From the NCBI RefSeq assembly GCF_000350225.1, contig NW_005179024.1, forward strand, positions 145,789-209,788: a DNA stretch of 64,000 bases. The letters are read 5' to 3'. This document shows positions 10,858-21,100 of this stretch, piece after piece. A model generated the notes under the pieces. That model was not told where the DNA came from and searched no databases. It was given only the letters and a program-made list of their open reading frames with translations. The DNA comes from Chondrus crispus (Eukaryota > Rhodophyta > Florideophyceae > Gigartinales > Gigartinaceae). Positions within the stretch are counted from its first letter, which is position 1. Every line of letters starts with the position of its first letter. Both the position numbers and the translations under genes were made by a program.

Positions 10858-11330
10858 CGAGAGAACGATCGCTGCTGTGTCTGTGGGAAGAAACCGTGGA
10901 GCGCACCGGATCATCCTTGCCGCAAGGATCTGCGACTCAAAACAAAAAACTAAAGCTGCTGCACGAAGGGGCGGCGACTTTGGACTGCTTTTCTGCAAAC
11001 AGTCCAAAACTTTCCAGCGTAAGCACTGGAGGTAATTCTGACATGATTTATGACGGGACTTTGAATGGGATTCCGGTGCTTGCTGAGCTTGATTCGGGTG
11101 CAAGTCATTCATTTATGTCAAAACAGGCTGCACGACAACCACAGTGACTCTGGGTGATCAATCCAGTTTAAAGGCTACTGGCACATGCCAAGCATCCTTT
11201 AAAATTGCAGATTACGTCTGCAGCATACGTATATACACAATATCTATGCAAGAAAAACTCCATAATTTGCCTTACATTATTTTTGGAAGGTCTTGGTTGG
11301 ACCAAGACAACCCAAGAGTGGATTAGAAAA
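10858..11330 (+). pseudogene. Nucleocapsid and protease region of A (broken)
   Basis: The frame at 10821-11147 carries the retropepsin active-site motif LAELDSGASHSF. A short shifted frame (11144-11326) carries the second conserved protease motif, YIIFGRSWLDQDNPRVD. The TAG right after it, by analogy with related elements, replaces a Trp codon. The continuation is folded back in the palindrome 11331-11425 and then interrupted by element B. Confidence 0.8.
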
Positions 11331-11425
11331 CACATTGTGTCCATGTGAAAAGACCCGATGGCCGAAGGTGGACCATACACCCGGGTGTATAGTCCACCTT
11401 CGGCCATCGGGTCTTTTCACATGGA
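11331..11425. repeat. Long palindrome inside A pol, its right arm split by element B
   Basis: Left arm 11331-11382 (CACATTGTGTCCATGTGAAA...), centre at ACACCC/GGGTGT (11382/11383), right arm 11383-11425. The right arm continues past element B at about 33668-33676 (CACAATGTG). Arms are about 52 bp with one mismatch seen near the centre. It is not part of B's LTR. It predates B, because B inserted inside the right arm. Confidence 0.9.
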
Positions 11426-12035
11426 TGTAGTATAATGACCGGCGCGAGCGCACGGAGGTCATCGGACGGCCGTGTACAGTATACACGTGGGCGATTGTGC
11501 CCACGTGTAGCGAGCGCGCGTGCATGCCGAGCGGTCGTAATCTGGCGTACGTGTACAGTAGCACACGTGTCGTCCGTGCGGTAGTCTACACGTGTTACGT
11601 GTGCGCGTTAGCACACGTGTCGTCCGTGCGGTAGTAGTAATTATGGCGCTAGCTTTTCAATTGTGTACAGTACCCGGCACGCACTAGGCGGCAGGTACTG
11701 TACTACTGTACTGGGACAGGTGTCCGAGGCGTCCCTCTGAGGGGTTAAGACCTGACACCCGTCCCTACCGGTAAACTGGGGCAAGCTCGCCCCCGTCCCT
11801 TTCGCGCCTATATACGTCCGTTTCGGTTGTATATCGCGCGCGCTGGCTTCTAACTCGTTTCCGGTCGCTCCCGTTCACGCACCACGGGGCGACTGCGCGT
11901 AACCGGCCAGTGAGCCACTCCCTTTTCGCGAGCTCGTCCGATCGGTTCAATTAGCGCGTCGCGTCCACGCCGCGTGCTCCCTCGCTATAGCCTCCGCCTC
12001 TCACCCTACCCAGGGCGGAGAGGAGTTATCCCACA
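11426..12035 (+). repeat. 5' LTR of retrotransposon B
   Basis: 610 bp, dense in ACGTG cores (CACGTG, ACACGTGT). A 50-bp unit starting CACACGTGTCGTCCGTGCGG is present once plus a partial copy at about 11560-11640. A TATA-like CTATATAC lies near 11810, a candidate LTR promoter. Confidence 0.93.
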
Positions 12036-12038
12036 TTT

Positions 12039-12055
12039 TGGCACTCTTGTGGAGG
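12039..12055 (+). other. Probable primer binding site of B
   Basis: TGGCACTCTTGTGGAGG, three bases after the 5' LTR; tRNA not identified. Confidence 0.5.
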
Positions 12056-12165
12056 GGAATAACTCTTGAGGTTGAGCCGCACACGTAGTCGGTCGATCGC
12101 GCGCAGAACCGTACGGACGGAAAAGGTTGAGAAATCACCGCGTCGATCGCGAAGCGTATTCGACG

Positions 12166-12951
12166 ATGAACCGACCGGAAGAAGGGGGAGACTCCGCCTC
12201 CGGGCGTCTGAGCACCCGCAGTGGCAGTGGCGCACCGCGCCCCCGGGTGGAGAACCCGGAAGCCCTGCTGCGACCACCACCGCGACTGGGCCGCACGCAA
12301 GCGTCCGCATCGGATGTTACGCCGGTCGTGTCGGCAGGCACTGAGAATCGCGTCCGATGGATGGTCGACGCGATTCAGCCGCGCATCCAGGCCTGGGTCG
12401 AGGAGTTCCTCGCTACGGAACTCCCCCAGGTAGCGCGCGTATGCCTCGACCGAACGGTGCCCGCGCTCGTGGACGCGCACATACGCAGCGCGATACCACC
12501 GCTTTTGGACGAACTTCTACCCGCTCAAGTCCACTGCAGGGTGGTGACCGCGCTCACCACTGTGGACGAAGAATCCCCGTCCGGTACGGCTATAAAGGGA
12601 GCGATCAGCTCCGCCGTGGCCAATCGTCTGGCCACGACCTTTCCCGCCGAAGCAGGAGTCGACGCGCACGCGCAGCGCGACTCAACCGCTCCGGATTTTA
12701 CGCTACCGCACGCTGAACCGATCGGCGCCGCGCCCGGGATCGGTATAATGGCCCCTCACCCGGAGGGTAAGACCATTTACGTCCCACCAATTTATGGTGC
12801 TACAGGAGGGCCCACAGAAAATGGCCCTCCCGTACTCGCCGATACGGCTGGCCCCCCGCGGGACAGAAAACCGCCCGGGGCGCGTCGCGACAGAAAAGCG
12901 ACAGCCGTATCGGTCGATCAGAAGAAGCGCACCCGGCGCTCAAGGATATAA
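12166..12951 (+). CDS. Gag ORF1 of retrotransposon B
   Basis: Begins MNRPEEGGDSASGRLSTRSG; 261 aa. A low-complexity Pro/Arg-rich head is followed by a probably helical segment (WMVDAIQPRIQAWVEEFLAT). It has no recognised domain. It overlaps the next gag frame (from 12794) by 158 nt, with a +1 change of frame, which could be a programmed frameshift or a mutation. Element C has an equivalent upstream helical ORF (15402-16043), so a two-part gag may be a family trait. Confidence 0.65.
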   Translation: MNRPEEGGDSASGRLSTRSGSGAPRPRVENPEALLRPPPRLGRTQASASDVTPVVSAGTENRVRWMVDAIQPRIQAWVEEFLATELPQVARVCLDRTVPALVDAHIRSAIPPLLDELLPAQVHCRVVTALTTVDEESPSGTAIKGAISSAVANRLATTFPAEAGVDAHAQRDSTAPDFTLPHAEPIGAAPGIGIMAPHPEGKTIYVPPIYGATGGPTENGPPVLADTAGPPRDRKPPGARRDRKATAVSVDQKKRTRRSRI

Positions 12952-14617
12952 CTCGGAGGGTACAGACATCCCCTCCGAGGAAGACGACACAAGACGTCGC
13001 CACAGGGCGACGCGCAAGAACGGCGACGGACGCTACGCGCGGTACCGCGATGCCGGAGGGGTCGGTTACCCCTCCGATGATAACCGCGAAGGACGCTATA
13101 CGCAATACCGCGATGCAGGAGGAGGTGGATACCCCTCCGATGACGAGGACACCGAGTCGGACGAATCGCGCAGAAGCGACCGCAGAGGCCGCAATGCGCG
13201 CGACCGACGTCGGTTCCGGCCAGAAGACTCCGACTTGGACGGCTACAGTAGCCCCGGCGGAGAAGGAGACCGCAATCGCAGGGGCAGAGACCGCCGGTCT
13301 GCCCCGAGGCGGGATCCGAAACGGTTGCCGGTGATCAGGCCGCTGAACGACCTGTTCACCAAGGCCGTCGACTACCGCACGTATAGGCTGGAAAATCGCA
13401 GCGCGCGCTACGACGCGAGTACTGCACGGCGAGTTAACCGTTATCGGAAGAAGTTGGACGTCCAGCTGAAAACCCACACGTTCGGTGGTCAAGATCCAAT
13501 CGCGGTGTTAGGGTTCCTCGCGCGCTTCAAGATGGCCTGCAATCACAATGGGGTCCGCGAAGGAGCGGCCGTATGGTGTTTCCAGTTCTATTTGACTGGG
13601 CAGGCTCACGCCTTGCTCCAGTCCAGGCTACACAGGAACACCATGGCGGTCGATGCGGAGCAGCGCAATATGCTCGAAACCTACGCGGAAGTTGTTAACT
13701 TTTTATTACGCACGTACGCGACGGACGAAGTTATTTCCGAAGCGGTCGGTGATGTCACTTCCTTCCGACAGAGCTCTAATATGACGGAGGAGGTGTACAG
13801 TAACCAGTTTTGGGACAAGGCGTTGCGCTGCGGAACCGTATTTTCGGACAGGCGCTTGAAGTCCCTTTTCGTTGAGGGACTTCTGCCCGCGACGTGCGCG
13901 CAGGTGCAGAATTATCTCGCGACGCACCCGGGCGTGGACTACCAAGCGGTGGCACGCTACGCGCAAGCGATAGGCGAGACGCACCGCTCGGCTCGAAGAC
14001 AGGCGACCTCGTTCGCGTCGCCTCAAGCACCGTCCGATTCGGTGAGAAGATTCACGCGCAACACGCGGACAAGGCCCGTGCTGTCGGTCGAGTCCCTATC
14101 TGAACTCCCGACAGCGCGCGGAACCGAACCGGAGGAGATACTGGCGGTGACGGACCAATCGGCGACGCCGAGCTCGCTTGGCTCGCCGCCGACTAGCTAC
14201 CATCCGTCACCTGCCTCGTCCCCGGCGGGCGCACCGATGGCGCCCGCCCAACACGGTGACGCGCGCGCACATCCGTACGGAAGGCCAGTACAGAACCAGC
14301 GGGTCCGGTTCTTCAACCAAGGATTACCTGGACCCCCGCCGTGTCGGTTCTGTCTGGACCTGACCCACCGACAGGAGCAATGTCCTGTGGTGGCGGACAG
14401 CGCACTGCAGTCGAAGCTTTTGCAGGCCCGAGAGGCCAATTATCAAAAGCTTCGGATCCGTCAAAGTCTCCGCCCAGGTTCGCCGTTCGAGCGTCAACCG
14501 CCGACCGCGTGGCGAAATTCGCGTGCGCAGGCTCCCACGGGCATCAACGTGGTCGAGCCGCGCGAGACCGTCCAATCGGAAGAACCGGCGCTACCGCTGA
14601 CGGACGAGGGGCCCGAG
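12794..14617 (+). CDS. Gag ORF2 (capsid and zinc knuckle) of retrotransposon B
   Basis: An Arg/Asp/Tyr-rich head with short repeats (GGVGYPSDDNREGRYTQYRD) leads to a capsid-like domain (YRTYRLENRSARYD; HTFGGQDPIAVLGFLARFKM; FFVEGLLP-type LKSLFVEGLLPATCAQVQ). A CX2CX4HX4C zinc knuckle, CRFCLDLTHRQEQC, lies near 14339-14380. The frame is interrupted by element C after GPE. Beyond C it continues for 13 codons and stops at TAG 25857-25859, overlapping the protease frame in the -1 register. That overlap is what a gag-pol frameshift signal would need, though no canonical slippery heptamer is obvious. Confidence 0.85.
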
Positions 14618-15321
14618 TGTAGTATAACCCCCCCCCCTGGGGGCTTTTTAGTTAGATTGAATCAACAACAGGATCCCCTACTGTAGAGCTCGACGCTCTA
14701 CAGTACAACCGCGCGTGTCCACGTGTACACCACGGGGACAAGGGACACGCGCATACACGTGCACACGTGTGCCACACGCGAACGAAGCGCGCACGCACCA
14801 CGGGTAATACGTGTACTGTCAGCCTCGACATAGCTGACAGTATTACAGTGCAGGCCGACCTGCACTACAGTAGCCCACTACAGTACCTCGCTACTGTAGT
14901 GTTATGATAGATTGTTTTGTATATTAAATATGGGGCGGACCGGCGGCGGTGGAGGAGGACAAGCACGGACTTGTCACCCACCGACCGTCAAGGTCCGACT
15001 TCCCGCTTATTCTAAGGTAACGTTCGCTAATTACCTTAGAAGCAGCACCGAGCGCGGGTTGAGGACGCGCGCGGTACGCCCACGAGCCGGCTCCGCATCC
15101 GCCCGTCGGTACTGTATCGTTACCCAGTACCGCGCCGGGGCGTCGAGGCGTCGAACCGCTCGCGCGTACCGGCGTCCTCCCCGTTCCCGCTCTACCACGC
15201 TACCCGGGCCCGCTGCCCGGTGCCGTAGGCTGGTGTCCCGCTTCACCCCCGTCTTCCCGATCGACAAGGGTCTCGGTCGAACTGTGCATACACCCCTATC
15301 GCTGGGGGTGTTTATGCTACA
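14618..15321 (+). repeat. 5' LTR of retrotransposon C
   Basis: 704 bp with several short inverted repeats (CTGTAGAGC...GCTCTACAG; CTGTCAGC...GCTGACAG) and ACGTG cores. A TATA-like run, GTATATTAAATATGG, lies near 14919-14932. Confidence 0.93.
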
Positions 15322-15322
15322 G

Positions 15323-15338
15323 TGGTCTCCTGACCTAG
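15323..15338 (+). other. Probable primer binding site of C
   Basis: TGGTCTCCTGACCTAG, one base after the 5' LTR; tRNA not identified. Confidence 0.5.
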
Positions 15339-15401
15339 AAGACCCTGGAGTCCGATCTCCGAGAAGACTTCCGCTTCCCTCCGCGAACCGATCGCGTTGA
15401 G

Positions 15402-16043
15402 ATGAGCCAAGAGTTTGAGCCCTCGATCCGCTCCGAAGTGGCGGATCTGAGTCCGGCCGCTGTGCAGTCCCCATCCGCCCCGTCGGGCGACGGCGACGCA
15501 GGTCCTCGTGACCGCGAACCGTCGCTCGGACCCTCCGAGGAAAGAGCGGCGGCGATGTTCGAACGCATAGCCGAATACATCGAGGAAGTCCGTACCTCCC
15601 TTCGGATCGATGTATCGGACCATGTATACACTCGATGTATGGCCGAACTCCGCTCCCTGCGTGAAGAGAAGTTCGATAGAGTGACGCAGTCCTTAGAGAA
15701 TCTCCGAGCACTGATCGACGAGTTACACTCGCGGATAGTGCTCGTCGAAGACTCCCGTTTCGCCTCGCCCGGACCGTCCGGGCAAGGTCGCCCTGAGAGG
15801 CCGACCTCGGTGAGACGACCCGAGGACCAAACCTCTCCGTCCGCAGAGCAATTGGGTGCGTTCGCGCACCTCTCCGCTGAGCCCAACGCCACTCGTCGGC
15901 GTGCTCGTGACATGGAACGTACCATGGCCGAAGGGCTACCCGGTGCCCCCTCGAGATGGCCCGGCGGTACCGTGCCTCCGAGCGCCGCCGCCCCCGAAGG
16001 TTGGCGTCCGACTGGTGCCGCTACCAGTCGGACTGCAGAATGA
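15402..16043 (+). CDS. Gag ORF1 of retrotransposon C
   Basis: 213 aa starting MSQEFEPSIRSEVADLSPA. The central part is predicted helical or coiled-coil (AMFERIAEYIEEVRTSLRID; RVTQSLENLRALIDELHSR), with Pro/Ser/Arg-rich flanks. No known domain is recognised. It matches ORF1 of B in position, ahead of the capsid frame and in a different register. Confidence 0.65.
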   Translation: MSQEFEPSIRSEVADLSPAAVQSPSAPSGDGDAGPRDREPSLGPSEERAAAMFERIAEYIEEVRTSLRIDVSDHVYTRCMAELRSLREEKFDRVTQSLENLRALIDELHSRIVLVEDSRFASPGPSGQGRPERPTSVRRPEDQTSPSAEQLGAFAHLSAEPNATRRRARDMERTMAEGLPGAPSRWPGGTVPPSAAAPEGWRPTGAATSRTAE

Positions 16044-16204
16044 AGTCGTCGTCCGATAGACGCGAACTTTGCGTCTGAGACCCGAGCCTTGCCGCCTATC
16101 GCCGGAAGTAGGCGGCAAGTGGACCGCGTATCGTACGCGGACGAACAGGACCGTGGAGGAGCCGCCTGCGGATCCGGAGAACCGATGTTCTCCGTCGATC
16201 CCCG

Positions 16205-17998
16205 ATGGGGTGGCTACCCGCCGGCGAGTTACGCCGAGCATCCAGGTCTGGTAGTCGTCCGTACGCTACCGGTTACCTCCTTGGCACGCTGGGTCCCGCT
16301 GAACCCGGGCTCGAGCCGGGACATACGATGATCCGAGAGTTCAGCGCCGTTGCTGACTATCGTATGTACCGCTTGGATAACACCTCGAGGCTCGTTACCT
16401 CGGGTGACGCGGGACGGATCGCGAAGTACGTCCAACGCTGTCGTGGGATCCGTCCCACGATGCGCAGCTTCGACGGTACCGACCCGATCCAGCTGCTGCC
16501 GTTTTTGAAGGATATCCGAATCACCTTCAACTCGCAACACCTGACCGAAGGTGTTGCGGTACGAGTCCTCGCTCACTTCCTCGAGCGCGACGCGGAGCGC
16601 CTGTATACGAGTTATACGATGCGTGGCCTCCGCGCCGGCCAGCTCCATGATGACGTGAGCTGGCCGGGGCTCGTGAATCAATTCTTAAAACGCTACCTCA
16701 CGGACGACGTGTTAGGTGAAGCGTACGACGCTGTCGCTACGGCGCGACAGCAATCGCATGAGACGGAAAGCACGTTTGCTGACCGACTCGAGACTGCCGC
16801 GTTCCGATGCACGGCAGTCTTCTCCGAACAGTCCCTCGCGCACTACTTCGTGCGGGGACTTGCACCGGCAACCCGTGCCGCAGTATTCGAAAATGTGCAA
16901 AGGCTGCCAGGCAGTCAGAAGACCGATCTTCCGACCATCCGCCGTATCGCCACGGCGGAAGGTACAACGTACCGCGCTCGGCGCGGTTTATCTCTGCCGG
17001 ATTCGAAACCGGCAAGGAGAGCTGGCAGGACTACGAAGTCCGCCGCGACAAGTTCGCCCGCCTCGACCCTCCATATCGGGGAGGATGAGTGGCAGGCCGA
17101 CCCTGTCCTCATTAGGCAAGGAGCAGGGCCCGTGGGGGCACGAACCCCCTCACCGATGTCGACCGGAACGACATCGAGTTACGCGACCGCGTTCGCAGCC
17201 ACTCCAAGAGTGGCAAGGGATACGGACCCCCGGGTCGCAGAGCTCGACATCTCGAACCGAGATGCAGGAGGCCGAGCGCCTCGCGTGCCCCTCCTCACCG
17301 ATGAGGACGCGCGGCACGCGGCGACCTTCGCCTCAACGGACGGCAGCGCGTACGTGTGCTGGCTATGCCGTACGTACGGGCATGCCATGTACGCGTGCCC
17401 GTTCCTGTCGCCGGAACAACGAATGTTCACGGCGTACAGGAACTACCGCTACCAGATGGAGACGCGCCCCGGTGCGCGTAATCTCCTCCGGCAAGCGGCG
17501 GGCGAGGGCCGTCCCCCGCGTCAAGGTTTCCCGAACCGATCGGGTGGGGGCGCACGCTTCGCCCCCCGTGGAGGCGGGTACCGTCGTAACGAAGTCGATC
17601 GTCGGGATCGACCCGCCTACCGGCAGGCGGACACAAGGTACCCCCGTCAAGGAGAAAGAGGGGACCGAGACCGTTCTCGGTTACCCCAACAGGTACAAAA
17701 TGCGATAATGTACCTGCAAGACTGGGTAGAGGATCCTTACCCTCTACCCACGGAGGGTCACGAAGGGGAGCCGACTCGCTTCGTCCCCCATATCCTGCGA
17801 CGACCGGACGCCGCAGGTCAAGGCCCGGAAGTACCCGAATACTTCGCCAGGCCGCTGAGCCGCAGTGGGGGAATCGTGCCGACCCACGCGGACGGCTACC
17901 CGAAGAAGACCTGGCCGTCGATAGCCAGGAGGTTAGCTCCGATAGCACAGGTAGTTCGAAAAAAGGGTAAAGACGGTTACGTACACGCGGTCGCGTGA
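16205..17998 (+). CDS. Gag ORF2 (capsid and zinc knuckle) of retrotransposon C
   Basis: 597 aa. The capsid domain parallels that of B motif for motif (DYRMYRLDNTSRL; RSFDGTDPIQLLPFLKDIRI; LAHYFVRGLAPATRAAVFE). It is followed by a CX2CX4HX4C zinc knuckle, CWLCRTYGHAMYAC, then an Arg/Gly-rich tail. It is separated from ORF1 by 161 nt and lies in another frame. The start at 16205 is the first ATG of the frame; the real capsid start may be nearer 16326. Confidence 0.8.
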   Translation: MGWLPAGELRRASRSGSRPYATGYLLGTLGPAEPGLEPGHTMIREFSAVADYRMYRLDNTSRLVTSGDAGRIAKYVQRCRGIRPTMRSFDGTDPIQLLPFLKDIRITFNSQHLTEGVAVRVLAHFLERDAERLYTSYTMRGLRAGQLHDDVSWPGLVNQFLKRYLTDDVLGEAYDAVATARQQSHETESTFADRLETAAFRCTAVFSEQSLAHYFVRGLAPATRAAVFENVQRLPGSQKTDLPTIRRIATAEGTTYRARRGLSLPDSKPARRAGRTTKSAATSSPASTLHIGEDEWQADPVLIRQGAGPVGARTPSPMSTGTTSSYATAFAATPRVARDTDPRVAELDISNRDAGGRAPRVPLLTDEDARHAATFASTDGSAYVCWLCRTYGHAMYACPFLSPEQRMFTAYRNYRYQMETRPGARNLLRQAAGEGRPPRQGFPNRSGGGARFAPRGGGYRRNEVDRRDRPAYRQADTRYPRQGERGDRDRSRLPQQVQNAIMYLQDWVEDPYPLPTEGHEGEPTRFVPHILRRPDAAGQGPEVPEYFARPLSRSGGIVPTHADGYPKKTWPSIARRLAPIAQVVRKKGKDGYVHAVA

Positions 17999-18110
17999 GC
18001 CGTCTTTTCCCCACGAACTAGACCCGACCCCGCGTGCTCGCCAAGGACACGAGGGGTATTGTCCGATAATACATCCCCCGCCTCCGGAGGCGAGCACGGG
18101 AGCTCCTGTA

Positions 18111-21100
18111 ATGCCGATACCGGAGGGAGCGCACGTCGAGGCCTCCGGAGGCCCGACGTTAAGTGAACAAGGCACGGGGACAGCCGACGTCCCGGTGAGG
18201 CGTAACGATGGCGACGGGGGCAACGACGACCGAAAAGATTCGGTCGACCCCCTGACTCCCGCGAGCCCAAGGTCTCCGGAGAAAGGTCCGTGTCGTACGG
18301 ACTCGAGTAATCCGTGGGGCGTCACTGATCCGCGGACGCCCCAAGGAAGGGGGAGAAGGACACGCAAGCGGGGCCAGCACCGAAATCGAAGGCCCCGGCG
18401 GAACGACCTCACCGATAAGGTCGCCCCGAAGGTTGTTGCCGGCGTCATTTGCCTTATGACGTCGAAGATCTACAACGTCCTCGGCTCGATAGCCACAGAG
18501 GGAAATGCATTTAAACCCCGCACGATCGCCGTTGATACGTGCTCCGGGTATAATCTGATGAGGAGGGCCGACCTTCCCCCCGATTGGACGCGTTACGTCG
18601 TGCACGACGCACCTCTGCCACGACTGGCAGGCGCGAATAGCAACCCCCTCAAGCTTTCCGCCGTCGTCCGCCTGGCCGTGCGGTTGAGGAACACGGTGTT
18701 CCGAATTCCGTTCGTAGTCGCAGACCAGCTCGCCGTGTCGGTCCTCCTCGGCACGGCCTTCATTGATACGCACGTGCCATGTATCGACATCGAAGCTCAA
18801 CGAATGGAGCTACGCCAAGGCGGTTCCGTCGCCATCGTCGACGGAAAGGGGGAGTCGACTCCCCCTACCAGGCGACACGGGCGACACACGGGTCGGCCAG
18901 ACGCACGCGAGGAGGCCCCGCAAGCGATCCGAATCGCCCGCTGGGTTACCATCCCCGCGATCTCACAAGCCCACGTGCGTGTGACAACCGCGGGGAGGGG
19001 CCTCGTGTTCCTGGAACCCAAGCCCTCACTCCAACACCGACATGGAGTGAGGCTGACGAATGGTGTCGCGGAGGTCCTACCGAATCAGACCTTCGACGTC
19101 ATCGTCGCGAATTTCTCACGACGAGAAAAGAGGCTTCCGAAGCACACCGTCGTGGGATACGCGAAGCGCAACCCCCTCGCGATCCTCACTCCCGAACGTA
19201 AGGTCGCCGAGGGGATCGCGCACGCGCTACACCTGACCGACTGGACCGATCAAGTCGGTGGGGTTGGAGTTGGCCGACCCAACTCCGACGATAAGACCAC
19301 CGCCGGGGGCAGGGGGGTCGACCCGGACGAACGGTCACCTTTATGCCAACCGACGGCGAGGAGTACTGTACTCCACCAGCAAAAGAATCCCGAAAATCCA
19401 CCGATGGATTGGGAAAAAGAGATCGACTTGTCATACATCGACGATTACAAGCTCCGTGGCCACGTACTCGAGATGCTCCGTAAGCACTCGAGTCTGTGGA
19501 GCGGTGCGCTTGGAACGATCCAAGCCACGGAGCACCGCATTCCCCTCGAACCGGGAACGAAACCGATTCGTTCTATGCCCTATCAGAAGGGCCCGGCCAT
19601 GCGCGAAATGGTCGCGAAGGAGGTGAACAAGATGTTGAACGCAGGGGTTATCGAACCCGCGAGCACCGAGTGGGCGTCCCCCGTGGTGCTCGTACCGAAG
19701 AAAGACGGCTCTCTTCGGTTCTGCGTGGACTACCGGCGTCTCAACGCAAAGACGGCAGCGGATTCGTATCCGCTGCCACGGATGGACGACTGCATCGACT
19801 CGTTAGGAGATGCAGCCGTCTTCACCACGTTGGACTTAAATTCCGGCTATTGGCAGATCCCGGTCGCTCCGGAACACCGGGATAAGACCACGTTTACGAC
19901 GCACATGGGCACGTTTCGCCACTTGCGCATGCGGTTTGGACTCAAAGGGGCACCGGCCACCTTCCAACGTGCGCTCGACATAATACTCTCCGGAGTCCGC
20001 TGGCAAATATGCCTCGTCTATCTCGACGACGTGATCGTGTTCTCCCGTACGCACGCACGCGAGGCATCTCGATACCGTCTTGAGCTTACTGCGGAGTTCC
20101 GGTATCTCCCTTAAGCTCAAGAAGTGCAGCTTCTTCCGACCGAAGGTGCACTACCTGGGGCACGTCATCTCCCCAGGCAAGTTGAGCGTGGCTGATACGG
20201 CGGCCGACGCTTTCAAGACGTTCACGTTCCCGAGGACGTTGACGCAAGTGCGCTCGTTCCTCGGGGCGTGTAACGTATACCGCCGATTCGTTAAGGGGTT
20301 CGCTAAGATTGCGCGTCCTCTGACCGACATGACGCGCAAGGATTTGGATCCCGATTTCTATAACCTCACGGAGCTGCAAATTCAGGCGTTCGAGAACCTT
20401 AAGAAGTGCATAATCGCTCCGCCGATCCTCGCGTTGCCCCGGCACGGTCGTCCGTACATGATAGACACCGACGCGAGTGATTACCAACTCGGCTGCACCT
20501 TACTTCAGGGGCACGAAGAGCCGAACGACTGGCGCCCCGTGGGGTATTGATCGTACTCACTGTCCGATAGTGAGCGCAACTACAGCGCTACCGAACGCGA
20601 GTGCTTCGCCGTAGTGTGGGCCCTCCGCACACTACGGCCGTACGTAGAGGGCACGAAGTTCACCGTACGGACGGACCATGACGCCCTCCGATGGCTCATG
20701 TCACTCACCAAGAGTTCCGGAAGACTCACCCGGTGGCGGCTACGTCTGGCTGAATACGATTTCACCATTCAGTACCGCCCCGGACGCGTGCATCAGGTGC
20801 CCGATGCCCTGTCACGACTCGTGTCGCCGAAAGTCGCCGATGACCCTCGCCCCACCGTCGAGGTGGATGACGACATCCCCACTTTCGACGGGGGCACGAC
20901 AGTTCGAGACGTATCGAACGAGCTCGCGGACCACGCTTGTACCGCCAGTTGTGATCATCAGGCCGTCCATGTCTTCGTAACGACACGGAAACAAGCCGAA
21001 GCCCGAACAAGGTCGCGCACGGACGCGCGACGAACCGAGAGGCGACGACGAAGCCCCCGCTCTCCAAGGACCCAATTCGTTTTGGGAGGAGAACGACGAG

